A DNA stretch of 31,401 nt from DASPPF01 sp032906705 (GTDB taxonomy: Archaea > Thermoproteota > Nitrososphaeria > Nitrososphaerales > Gagatemarchaeaceae), in contig JAJTZC010000013.1 in the NCBI GenBank assembly GCA_032906705.1, forward strand, positions 1 to 31,401, in the 5' to 3' direction. Made by a program: the position numbers and the translations under genes. The notes under the pieces are model-generated. The model was given only the letters and a program-made list of their open reading frames with translations. It made no database searches and was not told the origin of the DNA. Below, piece after piece: positions 13,717 through 21,809 of the stretch. Every line of letters begins with the position of its first letter. Positions within the stretch are counted from its first letter, which is position 1.

Positions 13717-14706
13717 CTACCTAGGCTTCGCCTTTGTTTGGTGCTTCCAGAGCTTTGGGTAGGTACCCTGCTTCATCACGACTCTCTCGACCGTGCATGC
13801 GAGCCCCCTCGAGACCGACTTCAGCTCGCTCGACGGCATCAGCGCCCTGCCTATCGCAACGAGCTCGCCCTTGCCCGACATTAACGCCACAATTTCGCCC
13901 TTGGCGATTCCTTCGGACGCCGAGAGGATTCCCGGGACGGCCAGCCTCGCGCCGTGACAAATTGCGTCCACAGCCGAGTCGCGTATGGTCAGCCTCCGAA
14001 TCGACCCGAGGCATCTCTCGATGGGTTTGACAGCTATCCTCAGGGCAGACTCGTCCCCAGCCCGAAGCTTGTAGACCGCGTCGTTGAGCTGGTGGAGAGT
14101 CACGAAGCCGTCCTCCTCTCTGAGGGGGCCAACCTTGGTCCTCCTGAGCTCGATCATTGTGGCACCCACTCCGAGGACCTCGCCTATGTCGTAGATCAGT
14201 TTCCGCATGTAGGTCCCAGACTGGCAGACGCACCTGAGGAGGTACAGGTTCCCCTGCGCCTCGGTAACCTCCAGTTCGTGAATCATCCTGCTCCTGACCT
14301 CCCTCTTCACCGAGGAACGCTGGGGAGGCCTCTGGAAGATCTCTCCCCTGAACTCGCCGACGACGCCGTCGAGTTTCTTTCTCGGCACGGACGAATGAAG
14401 CCTCATGACCGCCCAGTACTCCTTCGGGAAGAGCAGGAGCAGGCTCAGTGCCTTCGTGGCATGCCCCAAGCCTATTGGGAGCAGCCCCGAAACTGGGGGG
14501 TCCAACGTCCCGCTGTGCCCGGCCCTCTCCTCGTTGAGCATCTTCCTGACCCATGCCACGACCTCATGGCTGGTCGGGCCCCTTGGCTTGTCAAGTGGAA
14601 TGAGGCCGTATGCCAGGAGCGTCTCGATGGGCCTGGCTGAGGGGACGGAGCCGTACTGTGGGTCGGTCTCCTCTTCGTCAAGGACGACTGTTTTCTGTGA
14701 TTGCAT
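13717..14706 (-). CDS. cbf5: Cbf5, H/ACA RNP pseudouridine synthase
   Basis: A 329-residue TruB-family enzyme that makes pseudouridine in rRNA guided by H/ACA RNAs, and Psi55 in tRNA. The catalytic Asp69 lies in G-H-S-G-T-L-D-P, preceded by the L-D-K-P-R-G-P-T-S-H motif. A substrate-binding Y-M-R-K-L-I-Y-D-I-G sequence sits in the middle, and residues from about 235 form a C-terminal PUA domain (G-A-R-L-A-V-P-G-I, K-G-E-I-V-A-L-M). The archaeal N-terminal extension before L-I-P-L-D-K-P is present. Last gene of the ribosomal-protein run, one base after the cytidylate kinase stop. Confidence 0.96.
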   Translation of the reverse strand: MQSQKTVVLDEEETDPQYGSVPSARPIETLLAYGLIPLDKPRGPTSHEVVAWVRKMLNEERAGHSGTLDPPVSGLLPIGLGHATKALSLLLLFPKEYWAVMRLHSSVPRKKLDGVVGEFRGEIFQRPPQRSSVKREVRSRMIHELEVTEAQGNLYLLRCVCQSGTYMRKLIYDIGEVLGVGATMIELRRTKVGPLREEDGFVTLHQLNDAVYKLRAGDESALRIAVKPIERCLGSIRRLTIRDSAVDAICHGARLAVPGILSASEGIAKGEIVALMSGKGELVAIGRALMPSSELKSVSRGLACTVERVVMKQGTYPKLWKHQTKAKPR

Positions 14707-14707
14707 T

Positions 14708-15268
14708 TCAGCTTCTTCTGTTCTTCACGTAGTGGAGGATGATTTGTGCGACCTCGGATTCGTCAATTGAATCGGTGTCGATTACCAGGTCGAATGGCGA
14801 CAGGTCCCTGCCGAACTCTATCTTGTAGATCTTCTTGTATAGCTTGTAGTTCTCCCCGTCCCTGACCGCCAGGACCTTGATGGACTTCCTTCCGTCCATC
14901 TTGTCCCTCTTCGACATCCTCTTGGCTCTGCTCTCCACGCTCCCCGACAGCCAGATCTTGAGCCCGTGCTTCGAGAGCCAAGGAACAGGGTAGCTCGTGA
15001 TGACGACATCCCCCTCCTTGGCTTTCACGAGCAGCCTGGCGTCCACTTCCTTGTCGAACCCGGGCCGCACCTTCCTCTCTTCCAGGAACCTGATGCCCTC
15101 CTCGGTGTCCCACCAGTCATCACCGCCCGGAGAGTATCCCTCCTCCAAGGCCATCTCCTTGAGAACGTCGCCGCCCCCCACTAGCTTGAGGCCCAGAGTC
15201 TCCGCGACCATCTTCGAGACAGTCGTCTTACCCACTGCGGGCATACCTGAAACTATGATGGCGCGCAT
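14708..15268 (-). CDS. cmk: cytidylate kinase, archaeal type
   Basis: A P-loop kinase of 186 residues that phosphorylates CMP/dCMP in pyrimidine nucleotide synthesis. The P-loop GMPAVGKTT is at 8-16. After it come V-G-G-G-D-V-L-K-E-M-A and a lid region rich in Arg/Lys, R-M-S-K-R-D-K. ATG 15268 begins exactly at the P-loop strand and has GAAGGG upstream. An in-frame start at 15343 would overlap the DUF106 gene and add a tail unrelated to the family. The secY-adk-DUF106-cmk-cbf5 order is conserved in archaea, though eL34 and eL14 often interrupt it and are missing here. Confidence 0.92.
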   Translation of the reverse strand: MRAIIVSGMPAVGKTTVSKMVAETLGLKLVGGGDVLKEMALEEGYSPGGDDWWDTEEGIRFLEERKVRPGFDKEVDARLLVKAKEGDVVITSYPVPWLSKHGLKIWLSGSVESRAKRMSKRDKMDGRKSIKVLAVRDGENYKLYKKIYKIEFGRDLSPFDLVIDTDSIDESEVAQIILHYVKNRRS

Positions 15269-15276
15269 GGGACCCT

Positions 15277-15750
15277 TCAAGTGGAAGTGCGGAAGAGTTT
15301 GGTCAGCATCGGACTGAACGTCAGGGAGGATATCGTGTACCACCAGAAGAGGACTATGCTCCCGTCAGGGTTGAACAGAATTGGCAGGCCAGTACCTACG
15401 AACGGAGAGTGAGCGACAACGACGTTGAAACCGCCGAGGAAGCCGGCCATGAGGTAGTAGAGGACTATGAACGGGATGAATGTTATCGCAGTGACCCTGA
15501 GCCGGGCCGTCGAGACCTTGGCGTTCATCTGCTTGATCTGAACATCCTTCTTCTTCAGCTTCTCCTCCTTCGCCTTGTCCTTCGACTTCATCGCCTCGCG
15601 GAGCTCCTTGTTGTGCTGGGCGATCTCGGCCTTCATCCGCCGCTCCTTCGCGAGGTCCACGAAGCGGATCGTCAGCAGGTTGGTCACGATGCCCAGGCCG
15701 AGCGCGGTGAATGTGACGATGAACGTGGTCTCGGGTATGGCGAGGGTCAT
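15277..15750 (-). CDS. DUF106 membrane protein (Oxa1/EMC3/TMCO1-like insertase)
   Basis: A 157-residue membrane protein with an N-terminal helix (about 8-28), a highly charged Lys/Glu coiled-coil region (about 30-85), and two or three further helices (about 88-108 and 130-150). This is the layout of the archaeal Oxa1-superfamily proteins related to eukaryotic EMC3, TMCO1 and GET1, thought to help insert membrane proteins. Placement directly after secY and adk supports the call. Its start overlaps the adk stop as ATGA. The basic coiled coil would face ribosomes. Confidence 0.9.
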   Translation of the reverse strand: MTLAIPETTFIVTFTALGLGIVTNLLTIRFVDLAKERRMKAEIAQHNKELREAMKSKDKAKEEKLKKKDVQIKQMNAKVSTARLRVTAITFIPFIVLYYLMAGFLGGFNVVVAHSPFVGTGLPILFNPDGSIVLFWWYTISSLTFSPMLTKLFRTST

Positions 15751-16319
15751 CTTGCGGCCTCCCGCAGCATCCGGACGAGTCCGCCGACGACCTGGTCCGA
15801 CATGCCGTCGCCGTTGGAAACCATGAGCATCGGGGCGCCCGTTAGCGTGGACGAGACTGTGAGGAAGCTCCTCGCAAGAGAGAGTTCTGCCATGAGGTCT
15901 TCTCTCCCCACGTCGTCCCTGTATCTGGTCTTGTCTGCACGCCTCCTCAGCATGACCTCCTCGGGGTCGGCCTCGACAAGGATAAGGTGGGTCGGCTTCA
16001 GCGCCCTGACCACCTCGAATGGGAGTCCGGGCCAGAAGCCCTCCTTCGTCCTGACGAAGAGGTGCGTGTCGACCAAGAGCACTTTGAACTTCATGTTCGA
16101 GATTCTTCTCGCAGCGATTGTCTGGAGGCGCCTCTGCTTCTCGACGGGCAGCTTCCTGAGCTCATCCCTGTGCTTTAGCCAGCGGAGCTTCTTCCCCTCG
16201 TCGAGCATGACCGTACCGAATGTGATCAACCTCGACCCTTTCATGGTCGAGTTCAGCTTGTTTACGACGGTCGTCTTGCCCACTCCCGGGACACCGACGA
16301 CGACTACCCTGAGCCTCAT
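15747..16319 (-). CDS. adkA: adenylate kinase, archaeal AdkA type
   Basis: A 190-residue P-loop kinase interconverting ATP + AMP and 2 ADP. The N-terminus is M-R-L-R-V-V-V-V-G-V-P-G-V-G-K-T-T, with the P-loop at 9-17. D-T-H-L-F-V-R-T at about 84 and R-R-R-A-D-K-T-R-Y-R-D near 125 match the short archaeal trimeric enzyme rather than bacterial Adk. ATG 16319 is two bases past the SecY stop. The longer open frame running back to 17192 is only the out-of-frame shadow of secY. Its position directly after secY is conserved widely. Confidence 0.94.
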   Translation of the reverse strand: MRLRVVVVGVPGVGKTTVVNKLNSTMKGSRLITFGTVMLDEGKKLRWLKHRDELRKLPVEKQRRLQTIAARRISNMKFKVLLVDTHLFVRTKEGFWPGLPFEVVRALKPTHLILVEADPEEVMLRRRADKTRYRDDVGREDLMAELSLARSFLTVSSTLTGAPMLMVSNGDGMSDQVVGGLVRMLREAAR

Positions 16320-16321
16320 CG

Positions 16322-17761
16322 CTATGTCGCCCCGAGCACTCCCGCGAGGGCAGGTGAGAACTCCTCCAGCTGTTCCTTGAGGAGCATCTGATAGTATTGC
16401 AGGATGATGTCTACCATGAGGAGTATCCCGATGCCGGATCCGAAGACGCCGAATAGGTCGGAGACACCCGCTATCAGGCCGATGAGAATTCCGCCTATGA
16501 TCGTGAGCGTTGGGATGTACCTGTTCAGCATCTGCTCCATCGAGAGGTTGGTCCTCCTGAATCCGGGCACCTGCACCTCGGTGCCAAGGAGGTTCTTCGC
16601 CACTGCCTTCGGATTTAGGCCACCGATCTCGACCCACAGCTTGGCGAACAGCACGGCCATCCCCACCAGGTAGGTCAGGTAGATCACAGCATGCACCGGG
16701 TCGGCGAGCGTGGAGTCGATCCCCTGCGGGGCCGTCATGTAGTACACGAGGCCCCCTGTCGGGTATGATGACGTGGCGTTGGGGCCCGTGGGGAAGGTGC
16801 CGATGTACCTGATCCAGCTCGTCGTGGAGCTCCCGACGTAGTTGTAGAGGATCTTGGTGAAGAAGGTCACGTTGGCCGCGAGCGCGGAGACCAGGATCAC
16901 GGGGATGTTGGAGACGTAGAGCAGCTTGATCGGGTAGACGCCCGCGAAGCCCCTGTACTTCGTCGACGTTATCGGGAGTTCGACCCTTATGCCCTCGATG
17001 TAGACCAGGACCAGTATCATCACGAGCGTGAGCGTGAAGGTGAGGAGGCTCGGGTAGCGGAAGTTCCTGACCACCAGGTCCGGGAGGGTGTTGGTGAAGA
17101 AGGCGCTGATTGCGGCGGGGATGAAGCCGAAGACTATCGTCGCAGTCGAAGAGGCCGAAGCCCGGAGCGAGAAGGGCGAGAACGTGTACCACATGACGGT
17201 CTGGCAGACCCCGGCGAGAATGAAGAGGCTCACCCCGCTCCCGATGCCCCAGCCCTTCTGAATCAGTTCGTCGAGGAGCAGCACGAGGATGCTGGCGACG
17301 AAGAGCTGAGCGAAGATGACTATGGATTGGTTGGGCGCGAGCACTCCGAGCGCGCCGCCGACGATGTAGGCCAGCGATTCGCCCACGATGACTATCATAG
17401 TGAGGAACTTCGTCGCCGAGCCGAAAAGGGCCCTGTCAGCTGTGTCGCTCATGTTCAACTTGATGATGTCGCTCCCGACCAGGAGCTGGAGAATCAGCCC
17501 CGCCGTGACTATGGGTCCGATGCCGAGCTCCATCAGGGTCCCCTGGGTCGAGGCGAAGACGACCCTCAGGAACGCGAGCTGGTCTTTCTGGTTGCTGCTG
17601 CCGCCGAATCCGTAGAGCGGAGTGACGGCCATCACTAGGTACGCTATCAGGGCGAACGCGGTCCAGATGAACCGCTCGTTCAGCGAGGGTTTCTTCTCGG
17701 GCTTCGGAATCTCGGGTAGGACGGTCGCTACGCTCTTGATGAAATTACGCATTGAGGCCAT
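16322..17761 (-). CDS. secY: protein translocase subunit SecY (Sec61 alpha)
   Basis: The pore of the Sec translocon, 479 residues and ten predicted membrane helices. The N-terminal L-N-E-R-F-I-W-T helix precedes the plug-region helix with P-L-Y-G-F-G-G. The G-P-I-V-T-A-G-L-I-L-Q-L-L-V-G-S signature of helix 3 is at about 82-97, and the cytosolic loop Y-I-E-G-I-R-V-E-L-P-I-T binds the ribosome. The C-terminal half has P-G-F-R-R-T-N near 400. Start ATG 17761 gives the usual archaeal N-terminus; a second ATG three codons later is possible. It follows uL15 as in most archaea. Confidence 0.97.
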   Translation of the reverse strand: MASMRNFIKSVATVLPEIPKPEKKPSLNERFIWTAFALIAYLVMAVTPLYGFGGSSNQKDQLAFLRVVFASTQGTLMELGIGPIVTAGLILQLLVGSDIIKLNMSDTADRALFGSATKFLTMIVIVGESLAYIVGGALGVLAPNQSIVIFAQLFVASILVLLLDELIQKGWGIGSGVSLFILAGVCQTVMWYTFSPFSLRASASSTATIVFGFIPAAISAFFTNTLPDLVVRNFRYPSLLTFTLTLVMILVLVYIEGIRVELPITSTKYRGFAGVYPIKLLYVSNIPVILVSALAANVTFFTKILYNYVGSSTTSWIRYIGTFPTGPNATSSYPTGGLVYYMTAPQGIDSTLADPVHAVIYLTYLVGMAVLFAKLWVEIGGLNPKAVAKNLLGTEVQVPGFRRTNLSMEQMLNRYIPTLTIIGGILIGLIAGVSDLFGVFGSGIGILLMVDIILQYYQMLLKEQLEEFSPALAGVLGAT

Positions 17762-17770
17762 GGTCGGGCC

Positions 17771-18175
17771 CTACTCCTGAGCTACGATCTTTCCTCCGGC
17801 GGCCTCTATTTTAGCCTGAGCTTTCTTCGTGAAAGCGCCGACCTTCACCTGATATGCGCGGGACACTCCGCCGGAACCAAGCAGCTTCTCCACACCCATC
17901 GAAGACAGGTCCAGCCCGGGCCCGGCGACGGCCAGGGTGTCGAGGTCCCCGACATTGAGCCAGCGGGAGGGCTTGACGTAGTAGCCCGGCGGCCTGAACG
18001 GGTCCCTCCCGAAGTGGTCCGGGTCATACTTCACCATCCAGGAGTACTTGTGCTTGTGGAGCCCGGCCTGCCCGTGCCCGCCCTGCTTTCCAGAGTGCCT
18101 GTGCTGCCCAATCTGGCCGTAGCCGTGGGTCCTCATGCCCCTGTACCTGCGCGCCTTCCTGACTCTGGTCGGCAC
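17771..18175 (-). CDS. rpl15: 50S ribosomal protein uL15
   Basis: A 134-residue large-subunit protein. The N-terminus is the typical Gly/His/Arg-rich extension (R-V-R-K-A-R-R-Y-R-G-M-R-T-H-G-Y-G, G-Q-H-R-H-S-G, H-G-Q-A-G-L-H-K-H-K) that reaches into 23S rRNA. A globular domain follows with L-D-T-L-A-V and a C-terminal helix. It is somewhat shorter than the usual archaeal 140-155 residues. The GTG start directly follows the uL30 stop (TAG-GTG) and has GGAGG upstream. Confidence 0.96.
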   Translation of the reverse strand: MPTRVRKARRYRGMRTHGYGQIGQHRHSGKQGGHGQAGLHKHKYSWMVKYDPDHFGRDPFRPPGYYVKPSRWLNVGDLDTLAVAGPGLDLSSMGVEKLLGSGGVSRAYQVKVGAFTKKAQAKIEAAGGKIVAQE

Positions 18176-18640
18176 CTAGATCATCCTCCTGACGATTTCC
18201 GGGAGCTTGGGGTTGTTCCCCAGGATTCCTCTTTCCGTCGCCTGCCTCCGTGAGGACAGCTTGAGCCCACCCCTGGGGGGGCTGAGCCTGAAGAAGGGCT
18301 TGATCCCCGGGTAGGCCGAGAGACGGGTCCCGTCCTTCAGTATCTTCTCCGCGAAAGTCTCGTATTTCTTGAAGCCGAGTGACGCGAGCGCCTGGGCATC
18401 GAGCCTTCTGGTCCCGCTGACCATCCCCCTAGTCTTCAGCAGGGCGACAAGCAGGTCGGAGTCGACCGGGGCCCACGCCAGGTAGTCCTTGCATAGCCTG
18501 AGCATGCCCAGCGAGGGTCCATCGTCAGGCACGAGTGACGCCGAGAACCTCCTCTCCACCTTCAGCTCCGTGAGCGCCTTCCGCACCGGTACTGTGGAAT
18601 TTATCTTCCCGTGCATGTTGACCGCGATGAGTAATGCCAT
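18176..18640 (-). CDS. rpl30: 50S ribosomal protein uL30
   Basis: A 154-residue archaeal/eukaryotic long form of L30 (bacterial L30 is about 60). The N-terminal beta-alpha fold A-V-N-M-H-G-K-I-N, K-A-L-T-E-L-K-V-E-R is followed by the archaeal extension with G-I-K-P-F-F-R-L-S-P-P-R-G-G near residue 115. ATG start with GAGGAG upstream. Lies ten bases after uS5 and touches uL15. Confidence 0.96.
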   Translation of the reverse strand: MALLIAVNMHGKINSTVPVRKALTELKVERRFSASLVPDDGPSLGMLRLCKDYLAWAPVDSDLLVALLKTRGMVSGTRRLDAQALASLGFKKYETFAEKILKDGTRLSAYPGIKPFFRLSPPRGGLKLSSRRQATERGILGNNPKLPEIVRRMI

Positions 18641-18650
18641 CTCAGTCTCC

Positions 18651-19280
18651 TCAGACGTTCAACCCGTGCGCCATCCTGAAAGCGTCGTAGGCGGCGTTCG
18701 CAAGCGATGACAGGGTGCTAGTGGAACCGAAGGTACGTATCCACGCATCTTTCACGCCCGCGAGCTGTAGCAGGTTCTTGAGAGCTGGACCCGCGACCAG
18801 CCCTAGCGCCCTCGGACCGGGCATGATTTCTACCGTGACGCTGCCCGCCTTTCCTCGGATCTTGTATGGTACCGAGTGGGGCGTTCCGCACCTGCACTCC
18901 CAGCTCCCGCATCCCAGCTTGACTGGTATGATGTTCAGGAGCGCGATGTTTGTCGCCTTCTCTATGGCCTCCCTGGTCTGCATAGCCTTGGCCTTGCCGA
19001 CCCCGAACCAGCCCGCTCCGTTGCCCACGGCGACAACCGCGGAGAATCTTGTGAGCTCGCCCGCGTCCGTCTGTTTCTGCACCACGCTGACCCCGACGAC
19101 CTCGTTCCTGAGCTCCGGCAGGAGCTTCTTCACTATCTCAGACTCGCGCAGCCTCTGGCCGCTCTTGAATATCTCCGCGAGCGACGTTATCTTCCCCTCG
19201 TTCACCAGCTTGCCCAGCTTGGTCCGAGGCACCCAGACCTCCTCTGCCTCTTCCCTTTCTCGCCTTGCCATCATTGTCAT
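18651..19280 (-). CDS. rps5: 30S ribosomal protein uS5
   Basis: A 209-residue small-subunit protein near the decoding and mRNA-entry region. The W-V-P-R-T-K-L-G-K-L-V motif is followed by an S5 double-stranded-RNA-binding domain (about 55-120, G-N-G-A-G-W-F-G-V-G-K-A-K) and the S5 C-terminal domain (about 130-205, I-M-P-G-P-R-A-L-G-L-V-A-G). ATG overlaps the uL18 stop as ATGA and has GGGAGGG seven bases upstream, so the first Met is preferred over codons 3 and 4. Confidence 0.96.
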   Translation of the reverse strand: MTMMARREREEAEEVWVPRTKLGKLVNEGKITSLAEIFKSGQRLRESEIVKKLLPELRNEVVGVSVVQKQTDAGELTRFSAVVAVGNGAGWFGVGKAKAMQTREAIEKATNIALLNIIPVKLGCGSWECRCGTPHSVPYKIRGKAGSVTVEIMPGPRALGLVAGPALKNLLQLAGVKDAWIRTFGSTSTLSSLANAAYDAFRMAHGLNV

Positions 19281-19858
19281 TTCTTCCCTCCCGCTATGGC
19301 GGCCTTTGCTTTCTCGAACTGCGCCGGGTAGTCTTCAGGCTTGAACCCGCCCCTTAACAGCGCAGAGAAGCGCCTCGAGTAAGCCTCCTTGTCCTCCTTG
19401 GCCAGCTTTGATGCAAACTCTGCTATAGTCTTCCCGGTCAGCCTTTCCTGAGAGGGCAGGGCCTCTTTGTCAACGGCCATCGAGACTCCCGAATCCACAA
19501 CGCCATTCACGAACGCAGCTATCCTTGACCCCTTGATGAAGGGGACCACCCCGTTGTAGAGGACCGCCTCCTTCACGCCCTTTGTCTGCGCCTTCCTTCC
19601 CGCGAGCATGCCCAGGAGATAGCACGCTGGCGTGGACCTCGCCGATCCACCCCATCCGAACTTGCGGAGCTGGCGCGAATGGGCTGAGGAGAGTACCGTG
19701 TCCCCGCTGACCGTCGGCCTCACGAACTGGGACGAGACGTTCTTGTTGGACACCCTGACCACCAGCAGTGGAGTCTGCGATGTGATGGCCCTCTTCCTTG
19801 CGCGGAAGTCGGTCGTCCCCTCCCGCCTCCTTCTTGGAATCGGGATGTACGGGGACAC
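19277..19858 (-). CDS. rpl18: 50S ribosomal protein uL18
   Basis: A 193-residue 5S rRNA-binding protein. The N-terminus P-R-R-R-R-E-G-T-T-D-F-R-A-R-K-R is typical of archaeal and eukaryotic L18/L5. The central domain has T-P-L-L-V-V-R-V-S-N-K-N and A-C-Y-L-L-G-M-L-A-G-R-K-A. The GTG start at 19858 overlaps the eL19 stop by one base (TAGTG) with GGAGG upstream. A reading from 19993 would add an out-of-frame shadow of eL19. Confidence 0.95.
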   Translation of the reverse strand: MSPYIPIPRRRREGTTDFRARKRAITSQTPLLVVRVSNKNVSSQFVRPTVSGDTVLSSAHSRQLRKFGWGGSARSTPACYLLGMLAGRKAQTKGVKEAVLYNGVVPFIKGSRIAAFVNGVVDSGVSMAVDKEALPSQERLTGKTIAEFASKLAKEDKEAYSRRFSALLRGGFKPEDYPAQFEKAKAAIAGGKK

Positions 19859-20292
19859 TACCGTCTCGCCTCCTTCATCAGCTCGAGGAGGTGCTTGACC
19901 CCTCTCACCTGACCTCCCTTCACTTGCTTGTAGAGCCGCCTGTAGTTGCCCCTGCTCATGTCTCCCCGGTCCTTGGCGACTTTGAGCCTCCACCTGAGAG
20001 CTCTAACCTTCGTGACCCATGCGTCCTTCCTCGAGTTCCTCGCGTGCTTCGGTCCCTCCATCGAGCCTGGCCCCCGACCTCGCTTCAGCTTCTGAGCCCG
20101 CTCCCTGGCCCTTCCCCGTGAGATCCCTTTCTCGGGCGCAGCCCTTATCGCGCCGAAGCCCACCAATCCCCGGATTGTGCTCCTGGTGATCGCGTCCTGG
20201 ATGAGGTCAGAGTACTCCTCATCGAATATCACCCTGTCGAGCCCGACCTTCATCACTGAAGCCGCGAGCCTTCGCTTACTTCTTAGATTCAA
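19858..20292 (-). CDS. rpl19e: 50S ribosomal protein eL19
   Basis: A 144-residue archaeal/eukaryotic protein with no bacterial counterpart. It opens N-L-R-S-K-R-R-L-A-A-S-V-M-K-V-G, the family hallmark, and continues with the basic, Arg/Lys-rich long helix G-I-S-R-G-R-A-R-E-R-A-Q-K and R-G-N-Y-R-R-L-Y-K-Q-V-K-G-G. The TTG start lies inside the eL32 gene (17-base overlap) and has GAGGAT just upstream. Confidence 0.95.
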   Translation of the reverse strand: MNLRSKRRLAASVMKVGLDRVIFDEEYSDLIQDAITRSTIRGLVGFGAIRAAPEKGISRGRARERAQKLKRGRGPGSMEGPKHARNSRKDAWVTKVRALRWRLKVAKDRGDMSRGNYRRLYKQVKGGQVRGVKHLLELMKEARR

Positions 20293-20704
20293 TTATCCTC
20301 AACCCCGTAGGATTCAGCACCCTGACGCCCAGCTCGTTAGCCCTGGCCAGGATATGTTCCCGCTTCTTCGCCCCGACCGTCCCGCCCAGCCTGGCAACGT
20401 CTCTTCCCGGGACGAGCCCCTCGAGGTCGGCGGGCCTGTACACTAGAACCTCGAAGTGGCCGCTGGGATGCAGGCCCCTCGAGTTGACCGGTCCCCTGTA
20501 ACCCACACGGACCAGCGCCGGCCAGCCTTTGTCCTGCCTCCTCACCTTGTTGTCCACGCCCTTTGGCTTGCGCCACATGGGCCTTAGCCGGACGTACCTC
20601 CAACTCTCCTGCCTGATGAATTCCGGCCTGTTCGCGGCTAACTCCGTTCGCTTCGCAACGAGCGCTTTCAACCTGTTTTCCTCTGTCAGCTTCGCCTTTG
20701 GCAA
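20276..20704 (-). CDS. rpl32e: 50S ribosomal protein eL32
   Basis: A 142-residue archaeal/eukaryotic large-subunit protein. The family core is R-P-E-F-I-R-Q-E-S-W-R-Y-V-R-L, W-R-K-P-K-G-V-D-N-K-V-R, V-G-Y-R-G-P and G-L-H-P-S-G near 28-85, followed by a small C-terminal alpha-beta part. It starts three bases after uL6 and overlaps eL19, in the standard archaeal order. Confidence 0.96.
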   Translation of the reverse strand: MPKAKLTEENRLKALVAKRTELAANRPEFIRQESWRYVRLRPMWRKPKGVDNKVRRQDKGWPALVRVGYRGPVNSRGLHPSGHFEVLVYRPADLEGLVPGRDVARLGGTVGAKKREHILARANELGVRVLNPTGLRIIESKK

Positions 20705-20707
20705 TTC

Positions 20708-21253
20708 TTACCAGCCCTTCTCCTTTTGGTATATGTAGACGCCGTCGAGAAAGACTCGCTGGTCTTTGCGCTTTATCTTGGTAGCCAGCTCGACGTTGGC
20801 TGAGGTCTGCCCGACGTCCTCCAGGGAGACACCCTTCACCACGACGTCGTCGCCCTCCACGGTCACCTTGCATTTGCCCACGATCTTCGCCACCCGCGGC
20901 GACCTTTCGCCCACGAAGTTCTCGACCAGGACCTCGTCGCCCTTGGTCTTCACGGTGATCGGGAAATGGGCATAGACGATCTTCAGCCTGTACGTGTAAC
21001 CCTTCGTCACGCCGGTGGCCATGTTGTTGAGCAGACTCTGGACGGTGTTGACGACGACGTTGTCCTTCTTCTTCTTCGAGAAGGGGATGATGGCCACTTT
21101 GTTGCCTTGGACTGCCAGGTTTACGTTGACTTTTTCGAAGTCCTTCCTGGCCTCCCCGAGCTTCCCCTTCACGGTCAGCATCCTGCCTTCGAGTGAAACG
21201 GTCACTTCGTCCGGGAGCTGCACGACCTGCTGATGGACCCCGCTAGTAGACAT
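20708..21253 (-). CDS. rpl6: 50S ribosomal protein uL6
   Basis: A 181-residue protein with two L6 repeats, at about 14-90 and 95-175, lying near the factor-binding site. The second repeat has H-F-P-I-T-V, G-E-R-S-P-R-V-A-K-I and I-K-R-K-D-Q-R-V-F-L-D-G-V-Y, as in archaeal L6. ATG start overlaps the uS8 end by eleven bases. Confidence 0.96.
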   Translation of the reverse strand: MSTSGVHQQVVQLPDEVTVSLEGRMLTVKGKLGEARKDFEKVNVNLAVQGNKVAIIPFSKKKKDNVVVNTVQSLLNNMATGVTKGYTYRLKIVYAHFPITVKTKGDEVLVENFVGERSPRVAKIVGKCKVTVEGDDVVVKGVSLEDVGQTSANVELATKIKRKDQRVFLDGVYIYQKEKGW

Positions 21254-21641
21254 AACCGATCAGCCTCCCGCCCAGTCCTTTTTCCTGAGCTTCAGAGTGG
21301 GACATGACCCCTCCTGGCGTCGAAACGATGAGGGTGCCGACGCCGACAGCAGGGAGGTAGCGGTGCTCCCAGTCCACAAGCTTGGGGGACTTCACTGGGA
21401 ACCTCGGCGAGATGACCCCGCACCTGTTGATCTTGCCCATGAGCTGGACCTTGAGCTTCCCTCCTACTCCGTCCTCGATGAACTCGAACTCTCCCACGTA
21501 GCGCCGTTTTTGGAGGACTTTCAGGACCTCTCTTGCGAGCTTTGAGGCCGGGATTACCATGCACTCCTTCTTGTTCCTCAGCTCGGCGTTCTGGAGGCTC
21601 GCGAACAGGTTGGACATCACGTTTGTGGCTGCCAATCCCAT
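21243..21641 (-). CDS. rps8: 30S ribosomal protein uS8
   Basis: A 132-residue 16S rRNA-binding protein, archaeal length. N-terminal N-V-M-S-N-L-F-A-S-L-Q-N-A-E, middle V-L-Q-K-R-R-Y-V-G-E-F-E, and the conserved C-terminal S-T-P-G-G-V-M-S-H-S-E-A. Two starts are possible: GTG 21647, directly after the uS14 stop, or ATG 21641, with AGGTGG just ahead of it. The ATG is preferred. Confidence 0.95.
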   Translation of the reverse strand: MGLAATNVMSNLFASLQNAELRNKKECMVIPASKLAREVLKVLQKRRYVGEFEFIEDGVGGKLKVQLMGKINRCGVISPRFPVKSPKLVDWEHRYLPAVGVGTLIVSTPGGVMSHSEAQEKGLGGRLIGYVY

Positions 21642-21647
21642 CTCCAC

Positions 21648-21809
21648 CTAGTCGTACTTCCTGAAGCCGAGCTTCTCCGCAACTTCCCTGAAGCACTGCC
21701 TGCAAAGCACCAAGTCGTAGGACCTGATGACGGCGCCGTATTGCCCGCACCGCTTGCAGTAGTGGGTCGACTTGCCGTAGCTCCTTTTCTTAGGATGCCT
21801 CTCTTTCAT
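21648..21809 (-). CDS. rps14: 30S ribosomal protein uS14, zinc-binding
   Basis: A 53-residue protein of the short Zn-ribbon type. The four ligands are Cys18, Cys21, Cys36 and Cys39, in Y-C-K-R-C-G and L-C-R-Q-C-F-R-E-V-A. ATG 21809 overlaps the uL5 stop as ATGA. The longer frame starting at 22046 is a shadow of uL5. Confidence 0.95.
   Translation of the reverse strand: MKERHPKKRSYGKSTHYCKRCGQYGAVIRSYDLVLCRQCFREVAEKLGFRKYD

Noticed and set aside
15747..17192. A 481-residue fusion protein ending in adenylate kinase
   Set aside because: The first 290 residues are the out-of-frame shadow of SecY; the kinase has its own ATG at 16319.
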